64,000 bases of DNA from Macropodus opercularis. Its lineage: Eukaryota; Chordata; Actinopteri; Anabantiformes; Osphronemidae. Numbering within the stretch: position 1 is the stretch's first letter; each line of letters opens with the position of its first letter. The translations under genes were made by a program, and so were the position numbers. A model generated the notes under the pieces. That model was not told the origin of the DNA. It worked only from the letters and a program-made list of their open reading frames with translations, and searched no databases. Positions 38,941-50,776 of the stretch are shown in pieces. The stretch lies in contig CM061098.1 in NCBI GenBank assembly GCA_030770545.1, forward strand, positions 5,722,001 through 5,786,000. Direction: 5' to 3'.

Positions 38941-38989
38941 CTCACACACACAACTTTTTTGCTCTTTTTAAAGAGTGTGTGTGTGTGAG
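38941..38989. repeat. CA/GT inverted repeat near the splice donor
   Basis: CTCACACACAC (38941-38951) is the exact reverse complement of GTGTGTGTGAG (38979-38989). In the transcript these could pair into a stem about 40 bases downstream of the 5' splice site of the exon ending at 38899. Such CA and GT tracts arise easily by slippage. Confidence 0.7.
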
Positions 38990-41900
38990 AGAACTTTCCC
39001 CAATATTCAGGCATGAAATAATAATTTTTACATCAATCAACCCAGTAATTTTTACTTTCATTATTTGAACAGCTTGGTGACCTCATTTTAAGCATGAAAT
39101 GCTTTTATTTATTATTATTCTTATTATATTTTTGCACAAACCAGCCTCACGAGGATGAGCCCCCCCATTCATCCTCCTGTAAAGGATGATAAAGGATGAC
39201 AGTTGGCAAAGTCGCTCTAACTCCACCCCCATTTCCTCCTGCCTTTGTCTTAAACCATGATTGATGAGCTTCCTAAAGGCTACTTGTTTTTGGTATTGCT
39301 TTTATTTCAGTTTTTCTACTCTCAGAGAGCATTAATTAAATGCGTGATGGGCACATCGGGGGTGGAGGTGCATCATTACACAGTATAAGTGTCAGTGGGC
39401 ACATATTTTCCCTAGTTGCCTTTAGGTCAAGCGTGTTTACGTTAACTTTTGTTTCTGAACATGTAAGCAGAAAATACAATCTTGGAGAAATGATTAAGCT
39501 AAAAAACATATTTATTTCAATGCAGTATTGGCATCATTCAAGTCTAAAAAAACTATAAAAACTTACCTTTGTAATCATTAATTCATTATTTCCTCCTCTT
39601 GCATAATTCTTCTTTTCCCTCTGTTTGAAATGCAGACACTGATATGACACAGAACACTCGTGTTAATATTTGACCTACAGTATCTGGAGAGCAGCAGTGC
39701 AGGGCTATTATTTCGTGCTCTGATTGGCAGAAAGTACAGAGTGTCCACTATCAGTCCCCCATCTGTTTTCTGAAGGAGGGATGGAGTTAAGGTGACGACC
39801 CTTCTCCACTATCAGTCTTTTTGTATCACAGTGTTTTAAGAAAGTCTAGTTCCACCCTGATTTTTTAGCTGTGGTCTATGCTTGGAGTCATTCTGAGAAG
39901 TCTGGCCGGTTTACAAAGAACTCCTTCCACCACTCGACCGCTGTCCTTAAACCTTGACCCTGAGCAAGCTCACAGCTACTGACTACACCAGCAAAGCTGG
40001 CCGTTAGCCTTTCTGAATAGTCTTATCCACTATAGTTCATATGCATCTTTAAGGCTGTTTCGGATTCCTCTGTTTCCATTGATTACACATAAAGCCAGAC
40101 AGTGAGTCTGCTGAGAAAGAGGCAGCATCAATAAGAGCTAGTATGTGAGTGAGCATCAGTATCAGTGCAGAAAGCTAATGTCACAAAGACCAAAGGGAAG
40201 TGGGAGGACTAACTGAGTTAACGTATCGGTGCAGCACAAGCTCACATCTGGTGTGTGTCGCACAGTCGGCGAGATCACAATTCTAGAGACAGATTAAATG
40301 CTGGACAAGTCAATAAGTTCAGTTCACATTAAAGTGAAATATAGTTTTCCTTCAATAAACCACTTGTGTTCTTTTTCATGCTTGGTCTGCAGGATTTTGT
40401 ATTTACTAGTTAGAAAAAAACTCATTTTCTCTCCATTTAAACACAACAATAATACTATTTGATAAAACATTTGTATTATACAGTACAACTGCAACTGTGA
40501 CCAAATACTGGTAATGTTGGAGTTTCCCTCTCTCTGAGTGTCAGTGTACACAGTATCACTCTCCTCTTTAATGTGCTTGTAACCCCGTCATGACATATTG
40601 ACTCTCTCTACAACACTGTTAAAGACACATTAGCTTCGGGTGTGTACTGTCCTTGGAATTTCACCGGAATACACTACATGTAACATTTAATTGTAACGCA
40701 AAAGCCTTTTATCTTACGGTCTTATAAAATGGACTAATACTAAACCATACGAGTTATCAAAATATCTTTGTGACAGAGAGAGTTAAATGTAGAACAGAAT
40801 CATGCATGTATGAATTTTAGATATTAAAGAAGGGAAGCAACACATGCCCAAAACATGCATTCATAGCTGAGCTGAGGTATCGAAAGGGAGCTAAGTGACT
40901 TCCTGCTGGGTGACACAGTCCTTAGTGTGGGCTCCATCTGCACAGCCCTCATCTACACTCATTATGCTGATTAATCATCTCTACACCCACCCACTTTCAG
41001 CCACACGCCAATCATCATTAATCCACATGGACAACTGCACACAGACACACAGAGCAGGCCGTGTGTCTGTGTGATGCGTCTGAGGGCAGGGGCAGTAACA
41101 AAAGCAAACGCATTCACCATTCGGCTAATGCTAGAAGTAGTGGGCGGGTGTTTGCACCTATAATAAACGAAAAGAAATAATAGAGTGGAAAAGACAAAAT
41201 AACCTAATATGACTACCAGGCACTTACTCTGTATAGCGCAGCTTTGTTCGTGTGCTCCACTAGTTAGCTACGGTGCGCTTTGATCGCTGAGTGTCACTTG
41301 TTGCTCAGCCTTTACTGCTCGTGCTGCTCTGGATGCACAAGGAAAATTCAACAGCAGAAAGCCAAGTTCAGTTCAGGATTTTTCTTTTGCCCTCCCTGGC
41401 AGAGACAAGCAACAAGCATGAAGAGAATTGATAAATGGAAGCAATAGTGAAAATGAAAGGAATCAAGGAAGCAAGAAGTGTTCATAATGCATCTAAAATT
41501 CTGCAACTTAATCTTATTATCTTCCTTTCCCGTTGACATGTGTAATGCAATGATTTGTCAGCAGAATGTGGCAGTGCACTGGCCTTGAAGTACCCCTACA
41601 ATGTGTCACCCTGGCGGAGTGGATAGATAGGAGCTGATTGACTCTCCTTATTCTGTATTAGGGGCCATCAGCGCCTCTGAGATGATGTACACATCCCTGA
41701 ATGCTGGGAGACAGTCGTGGCTCCCACCATTCATTCAAGCTCAACATGACTCCTTGCAATTCCACACTTTTCATCTCCATGCACCTGGCTTACAAACATA
41801 CATACAGTGTGGTCAAATGGATAGATGGTGTCAGTTATCCCCTCTGTCTTTCTGCTCCCTGCACAGTTGCCATTTATCCTCCAAGCAGTAAATGCATGTA

Positions 41901-42129
41901 AGGTCCTTGTACATGTGCAAACACACACCTCTGCATGCCAGCTACCGCTCACCCAGGCTTTGCATTTCCATCTCATTTGCCTACAATATTTATAGTGCGG
42001 GTGGACAGAGGTCACTTCGCTATGTCAGGTCAGCGTCATCAAATTCAGAAAGACATCAGAGCCACCCTGCTGCCGAACCATGTATAACAATGAGATGAAG
42101 AGGGCAATAAAAGACAATAATGAACATTG

Positions 42130-42790
42130 GCTCAGTGAAAACAGATTGAGCCCCAGAAAGCTTGGCAAAGGCCTGCTTTTAAAGGGCTGACAGCCTGACA
42201 AAGCCTCTCTTTGCTGTTGTTGGCTGGCAGCAGAAGTAGCAAGGAGAGGGTAGGCCTTGTTTGTGTGGGAAAGAGTCGGGCACGTGTGCTCCGGGCTTCA
42301 GGGGCCTGGTTGCATTGTGTTTGCATTTAGCTTGGCGCTACAGGACCTCCAACCTCCTCTAGTTCTTTTCTGTTTTTTTTGCTCCCTGGCTAAAGCATTT
42401 ATTTTACCTCACTCACCTTGTTGAAGTCACGCTGTGGCTATGCTCATGACCTTGGTGTTGCAACTTTGCCAAAACTCAGTCATAGCCTCTTTGCCCCAGG
42501 GAGAAGGCTTAACTAGCATAATGATGGTATTTGGTCTCATGCCCCTACACTTCCTGCCAATGCAGCACAAGGAGGCCAAACAATGCCCAGATTATTAATA
42601 AGCACTTGCAAACTTGAATAGTTTATGGTGTAATCAACTGGTGCACATGGAGGTGGTCGCTCATGATAGTTCACCTGCAAGGTTGCGATGATGTAAGAGG
42701 CTGAGAGCATAATTGCACAGTGTCTTATTACGGTATTCATTAGCATATCACTCAGAGTCGTTTGTTTTTGCAATGGTATTCCTCTTTTTT
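42130..42790. promoter_or_regulatory. Possible conserved non-coding cluster
   Basis: Two balanced-composition stretches, about 42130-42330 and 42530-42790, lack repeats. They carry motif-rich sequence such as AGATTATTAATAAGC and ATTCATTAGCATATC. No convincing reading frame is present. This is a texture-based suggestion of intronic enhancers. Confidence 0.22.
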
Positions 42791-44479
42791 TAGATGCAGC
42801 TCGCATATTTCAGTTTTCATTGCATTTTCCAGCGGTGGTCATGTTTTGTATTGTTTTTATATCCACTGCCGCAGCAATTTCACCAGTGTACAAATAGCGT
42901 TCACCCCGGTGAAGCATTCATACACAAAATGACATTAACTATTTCGCTGGTAGATTTGTCATAACACATTACTGTATGTAAACCAAATAACTTCCATCAG
43001 TGCAGTGACAAGATTGCTTTTTCAAGTTGGCTGAAAACCTACAGCATATTAAGATGGCCCACATTAACACACTGCTCTGCAGAAAACCCTTTAATGTCAT
43101 GGCAAGCCGAAGCGACTGACAGTGTTACTGTTGCAGTACACATACGTGTTTACACTCTCCAAGCGGAAGCGTGTCCCAAGATGTGCTTATGAAGATTTCT
43201 CGCTTACAATAGGAGGGATTAAGTGGCCTTGGTTTCCATGTATTTAGATTAATGCTTAGCAGCTGCACTCTCCAAGCATCTTTCCTTTTTCTGCCCACTT
43301 TTTGTTGCCGTTGTTGTTGTTGCACGCTTGCCTAGTTGGCACATCCATTGTAATTCTATTTTGACATGTTAATTTCCTACGTTGCACCTACAGTATAATC
43401 TATTTTTTGAGTATTTGAAGAAAGGAGCCATATTTGATGGACACACAGATTCACAAAAGCTGTAAGAACGGCTGGTTTTCCGCAACACTATCCAAAACGC
43501 ACTGTGGTACTGAAGCTGCTTGAAATGAGGGAGTCATCACTAAATGTTTAAGCACGCCCAGTTTTTGGTGTGTGTGGTAAGCTAACTCTCGTCAGCAGAT
43601 GATATGGCCCTGGGGGCTTGTTTTGCAGAATATCAGAGTGGCTTCTTAATGTTTAATGTCTGCCAGTGTATTTTATATTACCCCATCTCCTTTTCAAAAG
43701 GAAAAGCTAATGACTAACAGTGCACCACCACTGTTCATTTGTAATTTGTATTGCACTATGTTGTGTGTGCAAATGCATTATTAAGAATATCAAAGAAGTG
43801 GAGGGAAGTGTCCAGCATCTCTTGTATTTAAATTCAACAAGCCCTAAAAAGACAAATGTCTTGTCATCTTAATAAGACACAATCATTTTTATTATTAGTG
43901 TAATAATGCAGTTTATTCAGCATGTGTGTGTTTGCTGTTCGTAAATGTCCATCTTCTCCGTCTCCACCTTTTGCACTCATTCAGTGTCATATCAGAACCC
44001 TGCACAACCTCTGTGTTTAACGATCAACATGTCTGTGTGGAGTGGCTGTGGTGGTTCTGGCCAGGTCTAGCCCACACATGCTGGACCCCACCTGATCCAA
44101 ACTCATTTATTTTGTTTAAACGCTGCCAATGTTTATATGGCTGCCTTCATGTTCTTTGGCGAAATCTAATTTTGCCATTATGCGCTGCTTTGTGAGTTAA
44201 TGGTTTCTTCTTGGATGTCGTCATGCAGTGTCCTTCACACAGTGTGATCACACTCTGTTACCATCACTTCCACGGATAAACCTTGCCAGATCAGAAGCAC
44301 TTACCCATCTGTTTGTGAATGCAAGGTTGCCTGAATAGCAAACTGTGCATGGGATCGTTTGGCTCTTCCTGTACCAGATGACCACGCTCTCAGCTTTTGT
44401 TCGTCTTTATGACTTTCACAATAGGAATTTGTACGCTGCTATTTCCTTTCACTGTTGCATTCATAACTCAGACCAAAAT

Positions 44480-44493
44480 AAAAAAAAAAAAAA
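44480..44493 (+). repeat. Poly-A tract (14 A)
   Basis: An uninterrupted A run follows CCAAAAT. It could be a remnant of a retroposed element tail, but nothing upstream resembles a known SINE or LINE and no target-site duplication is obvious. Confidence 0.85.
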
Positions 44494-44719
44494 CAACCTA
44501 GTCTTTAATGGCATATTTTCAAACTCTGCTCATAGTAATCGGCTGTTTTTTTGACTTATATCGGTTCACCTGGAGATTTTACCTGTGATTATTGGAACTT
44601 GGAAAAAAACTTAACACAAACTCCTACATTTCCAACCATAGATTTACATGTAATTCTTACACATGGGATCCTGATGCTCACTGACTAGTCTCATGCTGAG
44701 CACCAGCACTGTCAGCATT

Positions 44720-45200
44720 TGGCCTTGCACTGCTTCACCTCGCCATGGCAACAACCTTTCCGCCAGGTTTTACAGGAGCCTTTCGTACTAGCTTTGCTTG
44801 TTATTATTGTTTATCTCGCTTGTCAATCACCCAGATTGCCACGATGCTCATCCATATGCATGGGCCCATCATTACACATGGTAGCCCATTGGCTGCAGAG
44901 TCTGGCAGTGCCCAAGCCAGCCTTTTATTTCCACTGTAACAACAGGTGACCGTGGTAGCCTGGCACATTGTTGGGCATCATTTGCATGGTTTAAAAGTCC
45001 ACATGTGGGGCAAAGCGATAAGTATGTCTGTGCATTGGGCTTGTTGGATTAGAGCTTAAGCAGGAGAAATGGGGTCCCCCTTGGGCTTAATTGTGGTTTA
45101 TTTTGGCACCCGGCACATAACTCTCGTCTGCATCAAATGCTAATTTAACAATGAAATGTGAAATACATTATGCTGATTTGGGGGCTGGAAAAAATAAGAC
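44720..45200. promoter_or_regulatory. Possible conserved non-coding element with FOX, SOX and POU motifs
   Basis: This is a repeat-free stretch with TTGTTTAT (FOX-type, 44807-44814), CATTGT (SOX-type, 44966-44971) and an exact octamer ATTTGCAT (POU-type, 44980-44987). It also has a CGCCATGGCAAC sequence resembling half of an RFX X-box. The overlapping open frames on the + strand do not look like protein. The density of developmental factor motifs is what one expects of a vertebrate intronic enhancer, but binding and conservation are unproven. Confidence 0.33.
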
Positions 45201-45404
45201 AGAAAAGGAGAAGTATTAAATAAACAACACAAGAGCAAGGGGAGATGTGGTTTGGCTTGGTGCGGTATCAAATGCGGCTCAGAAATTGATGGCTAGGGCC
45301 CAAGATACTACATGTACTTTTTACTGATCATCACCACACCGCTGATCTCTAGCCACAGGGTCCAGGGGAGGTTCGCTGTCCTCAGGTTGATTATTGATTA
45401 AAGG

Positions 45405-45424
45405 CACACACACACACACACACA
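45405..45424 (+). repeat. (CA)10 microsatellite
   Basis: Ten perfect CA units are followed by degenerate CA-rich sequence. It is a simple intronic repeat. Confidence 0.95.
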
Positions 45425-48400
45425 GACAAGTTCACACACAACACAGAACAACAGTTAAATTTTGATTAGGTGGAGCCCATGCAGCCTGTCCTCAGGCACA
45501 TGGGGAGCTGTATTTTCTTAACCGAGTAAAAATTAGTTTTCTGTTTTGGCTCTCCAGCTCGGTGTCTATGTTCCTATGACAGATGGCACATCACTCAAAA
45601 AGACACTCACAGGCAGCAGACTCCACAAACAAATTAATTTATATTATTGTTTTGCATGCTAGCGCTGTTCGTCTCTCTTTTTGATTGACAGCTTCGTCAT
45701 AAACTAGCGCTGTATTAGAGTGACTGTCATAAAAAAAAGAATATTCACAAATGAGAGAGAATGGTAATGCGCTGCTGCGGAGTTCACACCCTTTTGTGCA
45801 CCTGCATTTTAAAGCAGAGTCCTTTCCGTTCAGTTCTGCGAGGTTTATTAATGTAAGTACAATCTTTTCACAACAGACCTGTCTTTGTGTTGTTCTTTGT
45901 CTCTGTCTCTGCATCTCTTTACCAACATTTATCCTTTTCTAGTCTATTTCTGATTCGATTTTTTCCCACACACAGTATGAACTCTTTATATGCCTTCTTA
46001 ATTTTCTTCTTAACGCTGCCTCACACATTTCATGCACATTCTCAGGTGTGCACAACAAAAAAATCCTCCATATTTCCTTATAAAAGACAAATTCAATGTC
46101 ACACTGAGTCTGTCAGGTTTCCCAGCCCCGGCCCTCAAATTAATCCGTCCCTCGTCTATCTCACTCTGACTTTCTTTCCCCCCTCTCACTCACTACTCTT
46201 CTACTGTGTTTGTGTCTTTCCTGAGACTGCTTTTCTCATTTAGTGTAATGCGATTTTAGAATCTGTCACACTCAGTTTGTTGCTTGTCAGTCTGTAGTTT
46301 TGAGGTGTTTGTGTGTTTTGCCGTGTACAGAAAAGTGTAGATTCTTTAAGACTACAGCAGGCTGCATGACTGATGCTCATTGTTCAACTTGTTTACCTTT
46401 GAGACGAGATCTGTTTGTTTTGTTCTCCATAAGTCATTCTATTCACGTTGGGAAGAACTGTTTGAAATGTCATCCTATATTAATGAACGCTTTGCCAGAT
46501 CAAATGAGTCACTGAAAATGAAGCTGTAAATAAGACAACTGAAACGCACAACTGCCACCATTATAATAAAGGGACATAACTGGATGGCCTCTGTTTCACA
46601 TGCTCAGTTTCCAGTTCTGCAGTGATAATCTTTTGTTTGAGATAGATGCAGTCTACACCCACAGACTATTGTGCAAATGCACTGTTTTCTCATTTCACTC
46701 GTAAGATTAGTTTGAAAAAACAAAACCTTTTGAAATTGCACATAATGTCTTTTTTGGAACAGTCAGGTGTTGGTTTTGGGAAGTGAGCCTTGTGGGATGC
46801 TGAGAACTCTCCTCGTCTGTCGGTTAGTTTGTTATTGATTCAAACTGAAGCCTTCACTACTTTGCCATGAGCCAGGTGGGAAGCCTGCTGAGGTGTCACG
46901 GCAGGGAGATGGCAATTCCACGATGCTCTTCATCACAAAGCATTGGCAGATTACCACATGTTTCTCTGCCTCCCAAAACCGATCAGAAAAATCAATTAAA
47001 ATGAGAAAATCACATCTGTCAACCACATGGCAAACATGGCTCGTGTTCTGTCCTTGGAGTAGACCTCCCATAGAGAAACACAGTGTACTCAGATCATCTT
47101 TATGACATCATCTCCCTGTTTTCTACTTTATTTGACTCAGCCCAATAAAGACTTTATTGCTTGAGAACGTTTTTATTGATCGGCGTGTCTCGGATGGTGT
47201 CTTAAGGTGAAGATATATATACGATGTTGGTTTAATTTAGAATTTAAAAACACAGATCGTTGCTCTGTTCTGAATATCAAATATATTTTATTCTGAGTGC
47301 ACTGGCATCTACTGTGCAGCGTTTCATGCTGTAAACTGTCTGGTTTTAAACAGTATTAACTTAGCTTGGGTTTGCAGAGGCTGTAAAACTGTGAACTTGT
47401 TTCACTGGAAGCTGGTTGACAGCAGCAGAGATCAAAGTATGGCAGTGAAAGCCCTACAGATACTGTCATCCTCTACAAATGTTTAGTGAACCGTAACCTG
47501 TATCTCATTACTTGTACACCCTCCTTTACCCTTGCAACCACCTCCATTCCTCAGATATAGGCCTGTCAGATTCTGGGTAGTAGTAGCTGAAGTTGTTTTT
47601 ACTATTTTAAACTGCAGTTATTTATTCGTTGCTTTTCTCTTAAAGGCTGAAATATACAACCCTGACTAATTGTGAGGGGAAAACGCCTGTGTAAACAACT
47701 GTGTAATGAGACTCTCTACGTCTATGAGTCAGCCTGCAGATGGTAAATCTCTGATAAATTGATTGACTATTAGGGTGCAATGATATTCTGATCATATTCA
47801 GAGCAGGATAACAACAGCAACAGTCCTCTGAGCTGTGGTTAGACTTTGCATTGCATATTCACATGCGTTTAAATGGATGGAATTTAATTGTGGGATAGAA
47901 TACTGTATGTTCCTGGACTCCAGCTGGCCTTGAAAAATAATTATTGATTCTGATTTGTCAAACTGAGCCCATGATTGATTGATAGTAGAAACCAGTGGGA
48001 TCACACCCACGAATTGCTAAATGCAGTTTGTTCAAGCCAGAGGAAAAAATATGTAATATGAACGTATGATATATTAATCATCAACGGCCGCTGAGACAGC
48101 ACAGCAGTCTAGAAATGAAGGCCATAGCTGTTGTCTCAGTCTGACATATTCTGAGAGCATCTGTTGAGAGAAACAGAACTGAAATGGTTTCACATGTTGG
48201 ATAGTATTCTCTAATTTTAACGCGAATGTTGACAGGAACTTTACAGTGTGTTTTCCTCTGCTTGGTGTGTTTCTCAGTAGTAGATTTATGGTGAATATTT
48301 ACCATGTTTTGAACGTTTTTACGCATTCAGTTACAATCTGCTTTTATTTTCCACCGGAAAATACTAAGCAGGATTTGTGAGGTTTAACCCCAACAACCAA

Positions 48401-49479
48401 ATTGTGCTGTCAGTGTTTGGGGTTTTGTTAGTGGATTGCTGTATCTTGGCACACGTACTGATATGCAGCGCCTTCATCTTTGCCTGTGGCGGTAAATGAA
48501 TGTGTAGTGTTGCTAGAATACTTCCAGTAATCTCTCCTAGACTGCTGTGTGTGTCTGGTGGCCTGTGGTGCAGAGTCTGGCCCAGCATCATCACAGAGTC
48601 TCCCACATTGCCACACATATGGCGCTGCTTTTGTGTCAATTGTGCTCTATGGGGTTTCTGATAATTAACAAGATGACAGACAAATGAAATGACAAGCTCA
48701 AGGTGGATTCGATTTCATTACCTTTTCTTCTTCTTCTCTGTTGTTTAGTTGCTTTCTAGTTCAGTATTTTGAGTCCTTTAGGATTAGTTGACATCTGACA
48801 GTGTATCCAGTTTTAATGTACTGTGATTACAAGCAGCTCTGCCTCTATGCGTGTTTGCTTGCTGTACATCATCATGGAGGCCTGCATGCCTGAGTTACTA
48901 ACCTGTGTTAAATGTACAGCTTCACTGAAGAAGAAAACATTCAGGACTAGAAATGTTTTTGTCTACAGACTCTGCCAAGGCCACCTCTTCTGTTACCACA
49001 CCACAATAAATTGTATACTGATTGAAAGGCACTGTAAAAACATATGTATAAGAGTGAAAGTGTTCCCCTAATTATTACTAAGTGGTCAGGAAACAAAACG
49101 AGAGAAGAGCAGCCTGTATTTTGACAGTATTACTGGTAATGGATGAACTGTTTGAACCAGTGATATGCTGTAACTACTGTCTCCACTACACACTGTGTTG
49201 CTCTCGCCATCACAGGCTGGCAGATCATAACGTCTGAGTAGAGTTATAATAGTTGATTAGAGTCCATTTCAGAATATAAATCTATATGTGTTTTGGTTAA
49301 TACTGAATGGAAATATGTCAAGAAGGCGTTTGTGCTTAGTCTTTTTGTCATGAGGTCATTTCACAGGCCAGTAGTGAGTAATTAGCTGCAATCAACTGTG
49401 TGTAACTACAGTGCATCCACTGGAAATTTGTGCAAAGTCATCATTTAACTCCAATTCAATCCTTTTACCAATTACACTG

Positions 49480-49960
49480 ATGTGTTTTTAGACCATCAAC
49501 AATCTTTTAGGCTTCTGTTGATATGATCAAAATCCTTCATTATCAAGGCACCATTGCTTGCCACAGACCCTAATTGGGGCTTCAGCAAAAGCAAGCAGCA
49601 TTTGATATAATGGCTCCCTCCTGAACAAGAATGCCAGAACTTGCATTATGGCTTACTTTTTTATTGCTGAATTCCCTGAGGGAAGGACAGATATGTCATC
49701 ATTAGTGAGGAGCAGACTCTGGCCATGGTGCCGCGATGACTGCTGAGGTCTACAGAGTGGTCAGCCAGGCCCGTGGCCCAGCAGCAGAGTGTGCTCTCTG
49801 TTTTCCCTGTCTGGGTTTCCATATGGCCACGTGACCCCGTGCCAGTCTGCTCCCGCTGAATAAATTTAGGGAGCTAATGAGGAAGGAAGCCTTGTGAAGA
49901 CCTGGAAAAGGGCACGTCTTCCTCTTCTTCTCCTGTGGGTAAAAGCCAGGAAAAGTCGCT
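49480..49960. promoter_or_regulatory. Possible conserved non-coding element
   Basis: This repeat-free, balanced-composition stretch lies about 1 kb before the exon at 50675. It contains ACCCTAATTGGGG and TTTTTTATTGCTGAATTCC. It has no family-like coding content. Regulatory function is an impression only. Confidence 0.22.
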
Positions 49961-50648
49961 GTGGTCAATGTTATTAAACTGACTGACCTTCACACAAACA
50001 ATTAACATTTACAGAAAACACAAACCCTCCCATTATCATCGTCATGTCCACCTTAATCTTCAACCTTATCACAGGAGCATCCTCTTCTGTCTGCTTCTGC
50101 GAGTGAAACAGGACAGCAGTAAATTAATGTTAGCCCCACCACATGTGTTTTAAGATAATTGCAAGGTGATGTGGGTTATACAGTAGAAGCTTGGTTATCT
50201 GAAGGTCCCTGACATGTTTGGTAATTGCCAATAAGAGCCAGCAGTGGCTGTGATTATGTGACCATATCTACTTACTCTCCTGCCAGACCATCAGCAAAGT
50301 CTCTCCACACTGTGACTGAAACACAGTCTAATTAAAGGCAAATATATGGGATGATAAATGTTCACTGTACAATGTGCTTGGAAATGCATGGCGAGCTGTG
50401 CGTTTCTCTGGCGGAGGGCACGGGTTCAGGTACTACTTCAACACTTGCGTTGGCTGATATGATTAAAGCTTTTCTATCAAGTGTAACCAGACTGTTAGCT
50501 AACCAGGTAAGTTGAATAGGAACTCACTCAGCAGCTCCTCTCTGTGCTTGTATGGACTCCGACTGTGTAAGATATCTTGTCATCTTGTCTGTGAGGTGAT
50601 TTTTATCCTGACGTGGACAGAAAATGAGATTTGCATTAACTGTAGCCT

Positions 50649-50663
50649 TGTGTGTGTGTGTGT
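50649..50663 (+). repeat. TG repeat inside the 3' splice region of the next exon
   Basis: TG units run from 50649 to 50663 and end 11 bases before the exon at 50675. They occupy the place normally taken by the branch point and polypyrimidine tract. Only CCCATTTGTAG separates them from the exon. UG-rich tracts at this position are known binding sites for TDP-43 and CELF proteins and can weaken exon inclusion. Confidence 0.85.
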
Positions 50664-50674
50664 CCCATTTGTAG

Positions 50675-50776
50675 AACCTGATAAAGAATCTGCCGGAGCA
50701 GAAAGAGCTGAATGCGCTAGCGGAACTAAAGGGAGAATATGAAGAGCTGGTGGAGTCGGAGCAGTTCGGCATTGTG
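50675..50776 (+). CDS. diaph2: diaph2 exon, FH2 knob, NLIKNLPEQ segment
   Basis: The 102-bp exon is preceded by TTTGTAG and followed by GTGAGT. It is phase 0 at both ends and gives 34 codons. It encodes NLIKNLPEQKELNALAELKG followed by EYEELVESEQFGIV. This matches the diaphanous segment NLxKxLPEQ...LxELKxEYDDLxExEQFGVV. The LPEQK and LAELK choices resemble DIAPH2 more than DIAPH1 (MPEPEQL) or DIAPH3 (LPDQEQL). Because the exon is symmetric, skipping it would remove 34 FH2 residues without a frameshift. Its 3' splice site is unusual, with a TG repeat in place of a normal pyrimidine tract. Exact ends are supported by frame continuity on both sides. Confidence 0.93.

Larger units (their letters stand above)
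38900..50674 (+). other. diaph2: diaph2 intron, about 11.8 kb
   Basis: This is the largest complete intron in the window, bounded by GTAAGA and TTTGTAG. It contains a CA/GT potential stem-loop just after the donor, a poly-A tract, a CA microsatellite, several stretches resembling conserved non-coding DNA (42.1-42.8, 44.7-45.2 and 49.5-50.0 kb), and a TG repeat against the 3' splice site. Its open frames do not match families I know, and I see no nested gene. Confidence 0.85.

Noticed and set aside
49409..49425. CTACAGTGCATCCACTGG, which recalls the TACAGTGCATCCGGAAAG start of some fish repeats
   Set aside because: The match ends after about a dozen bases, there is no second copy or inverted partner, and the rest does not follow the known element.
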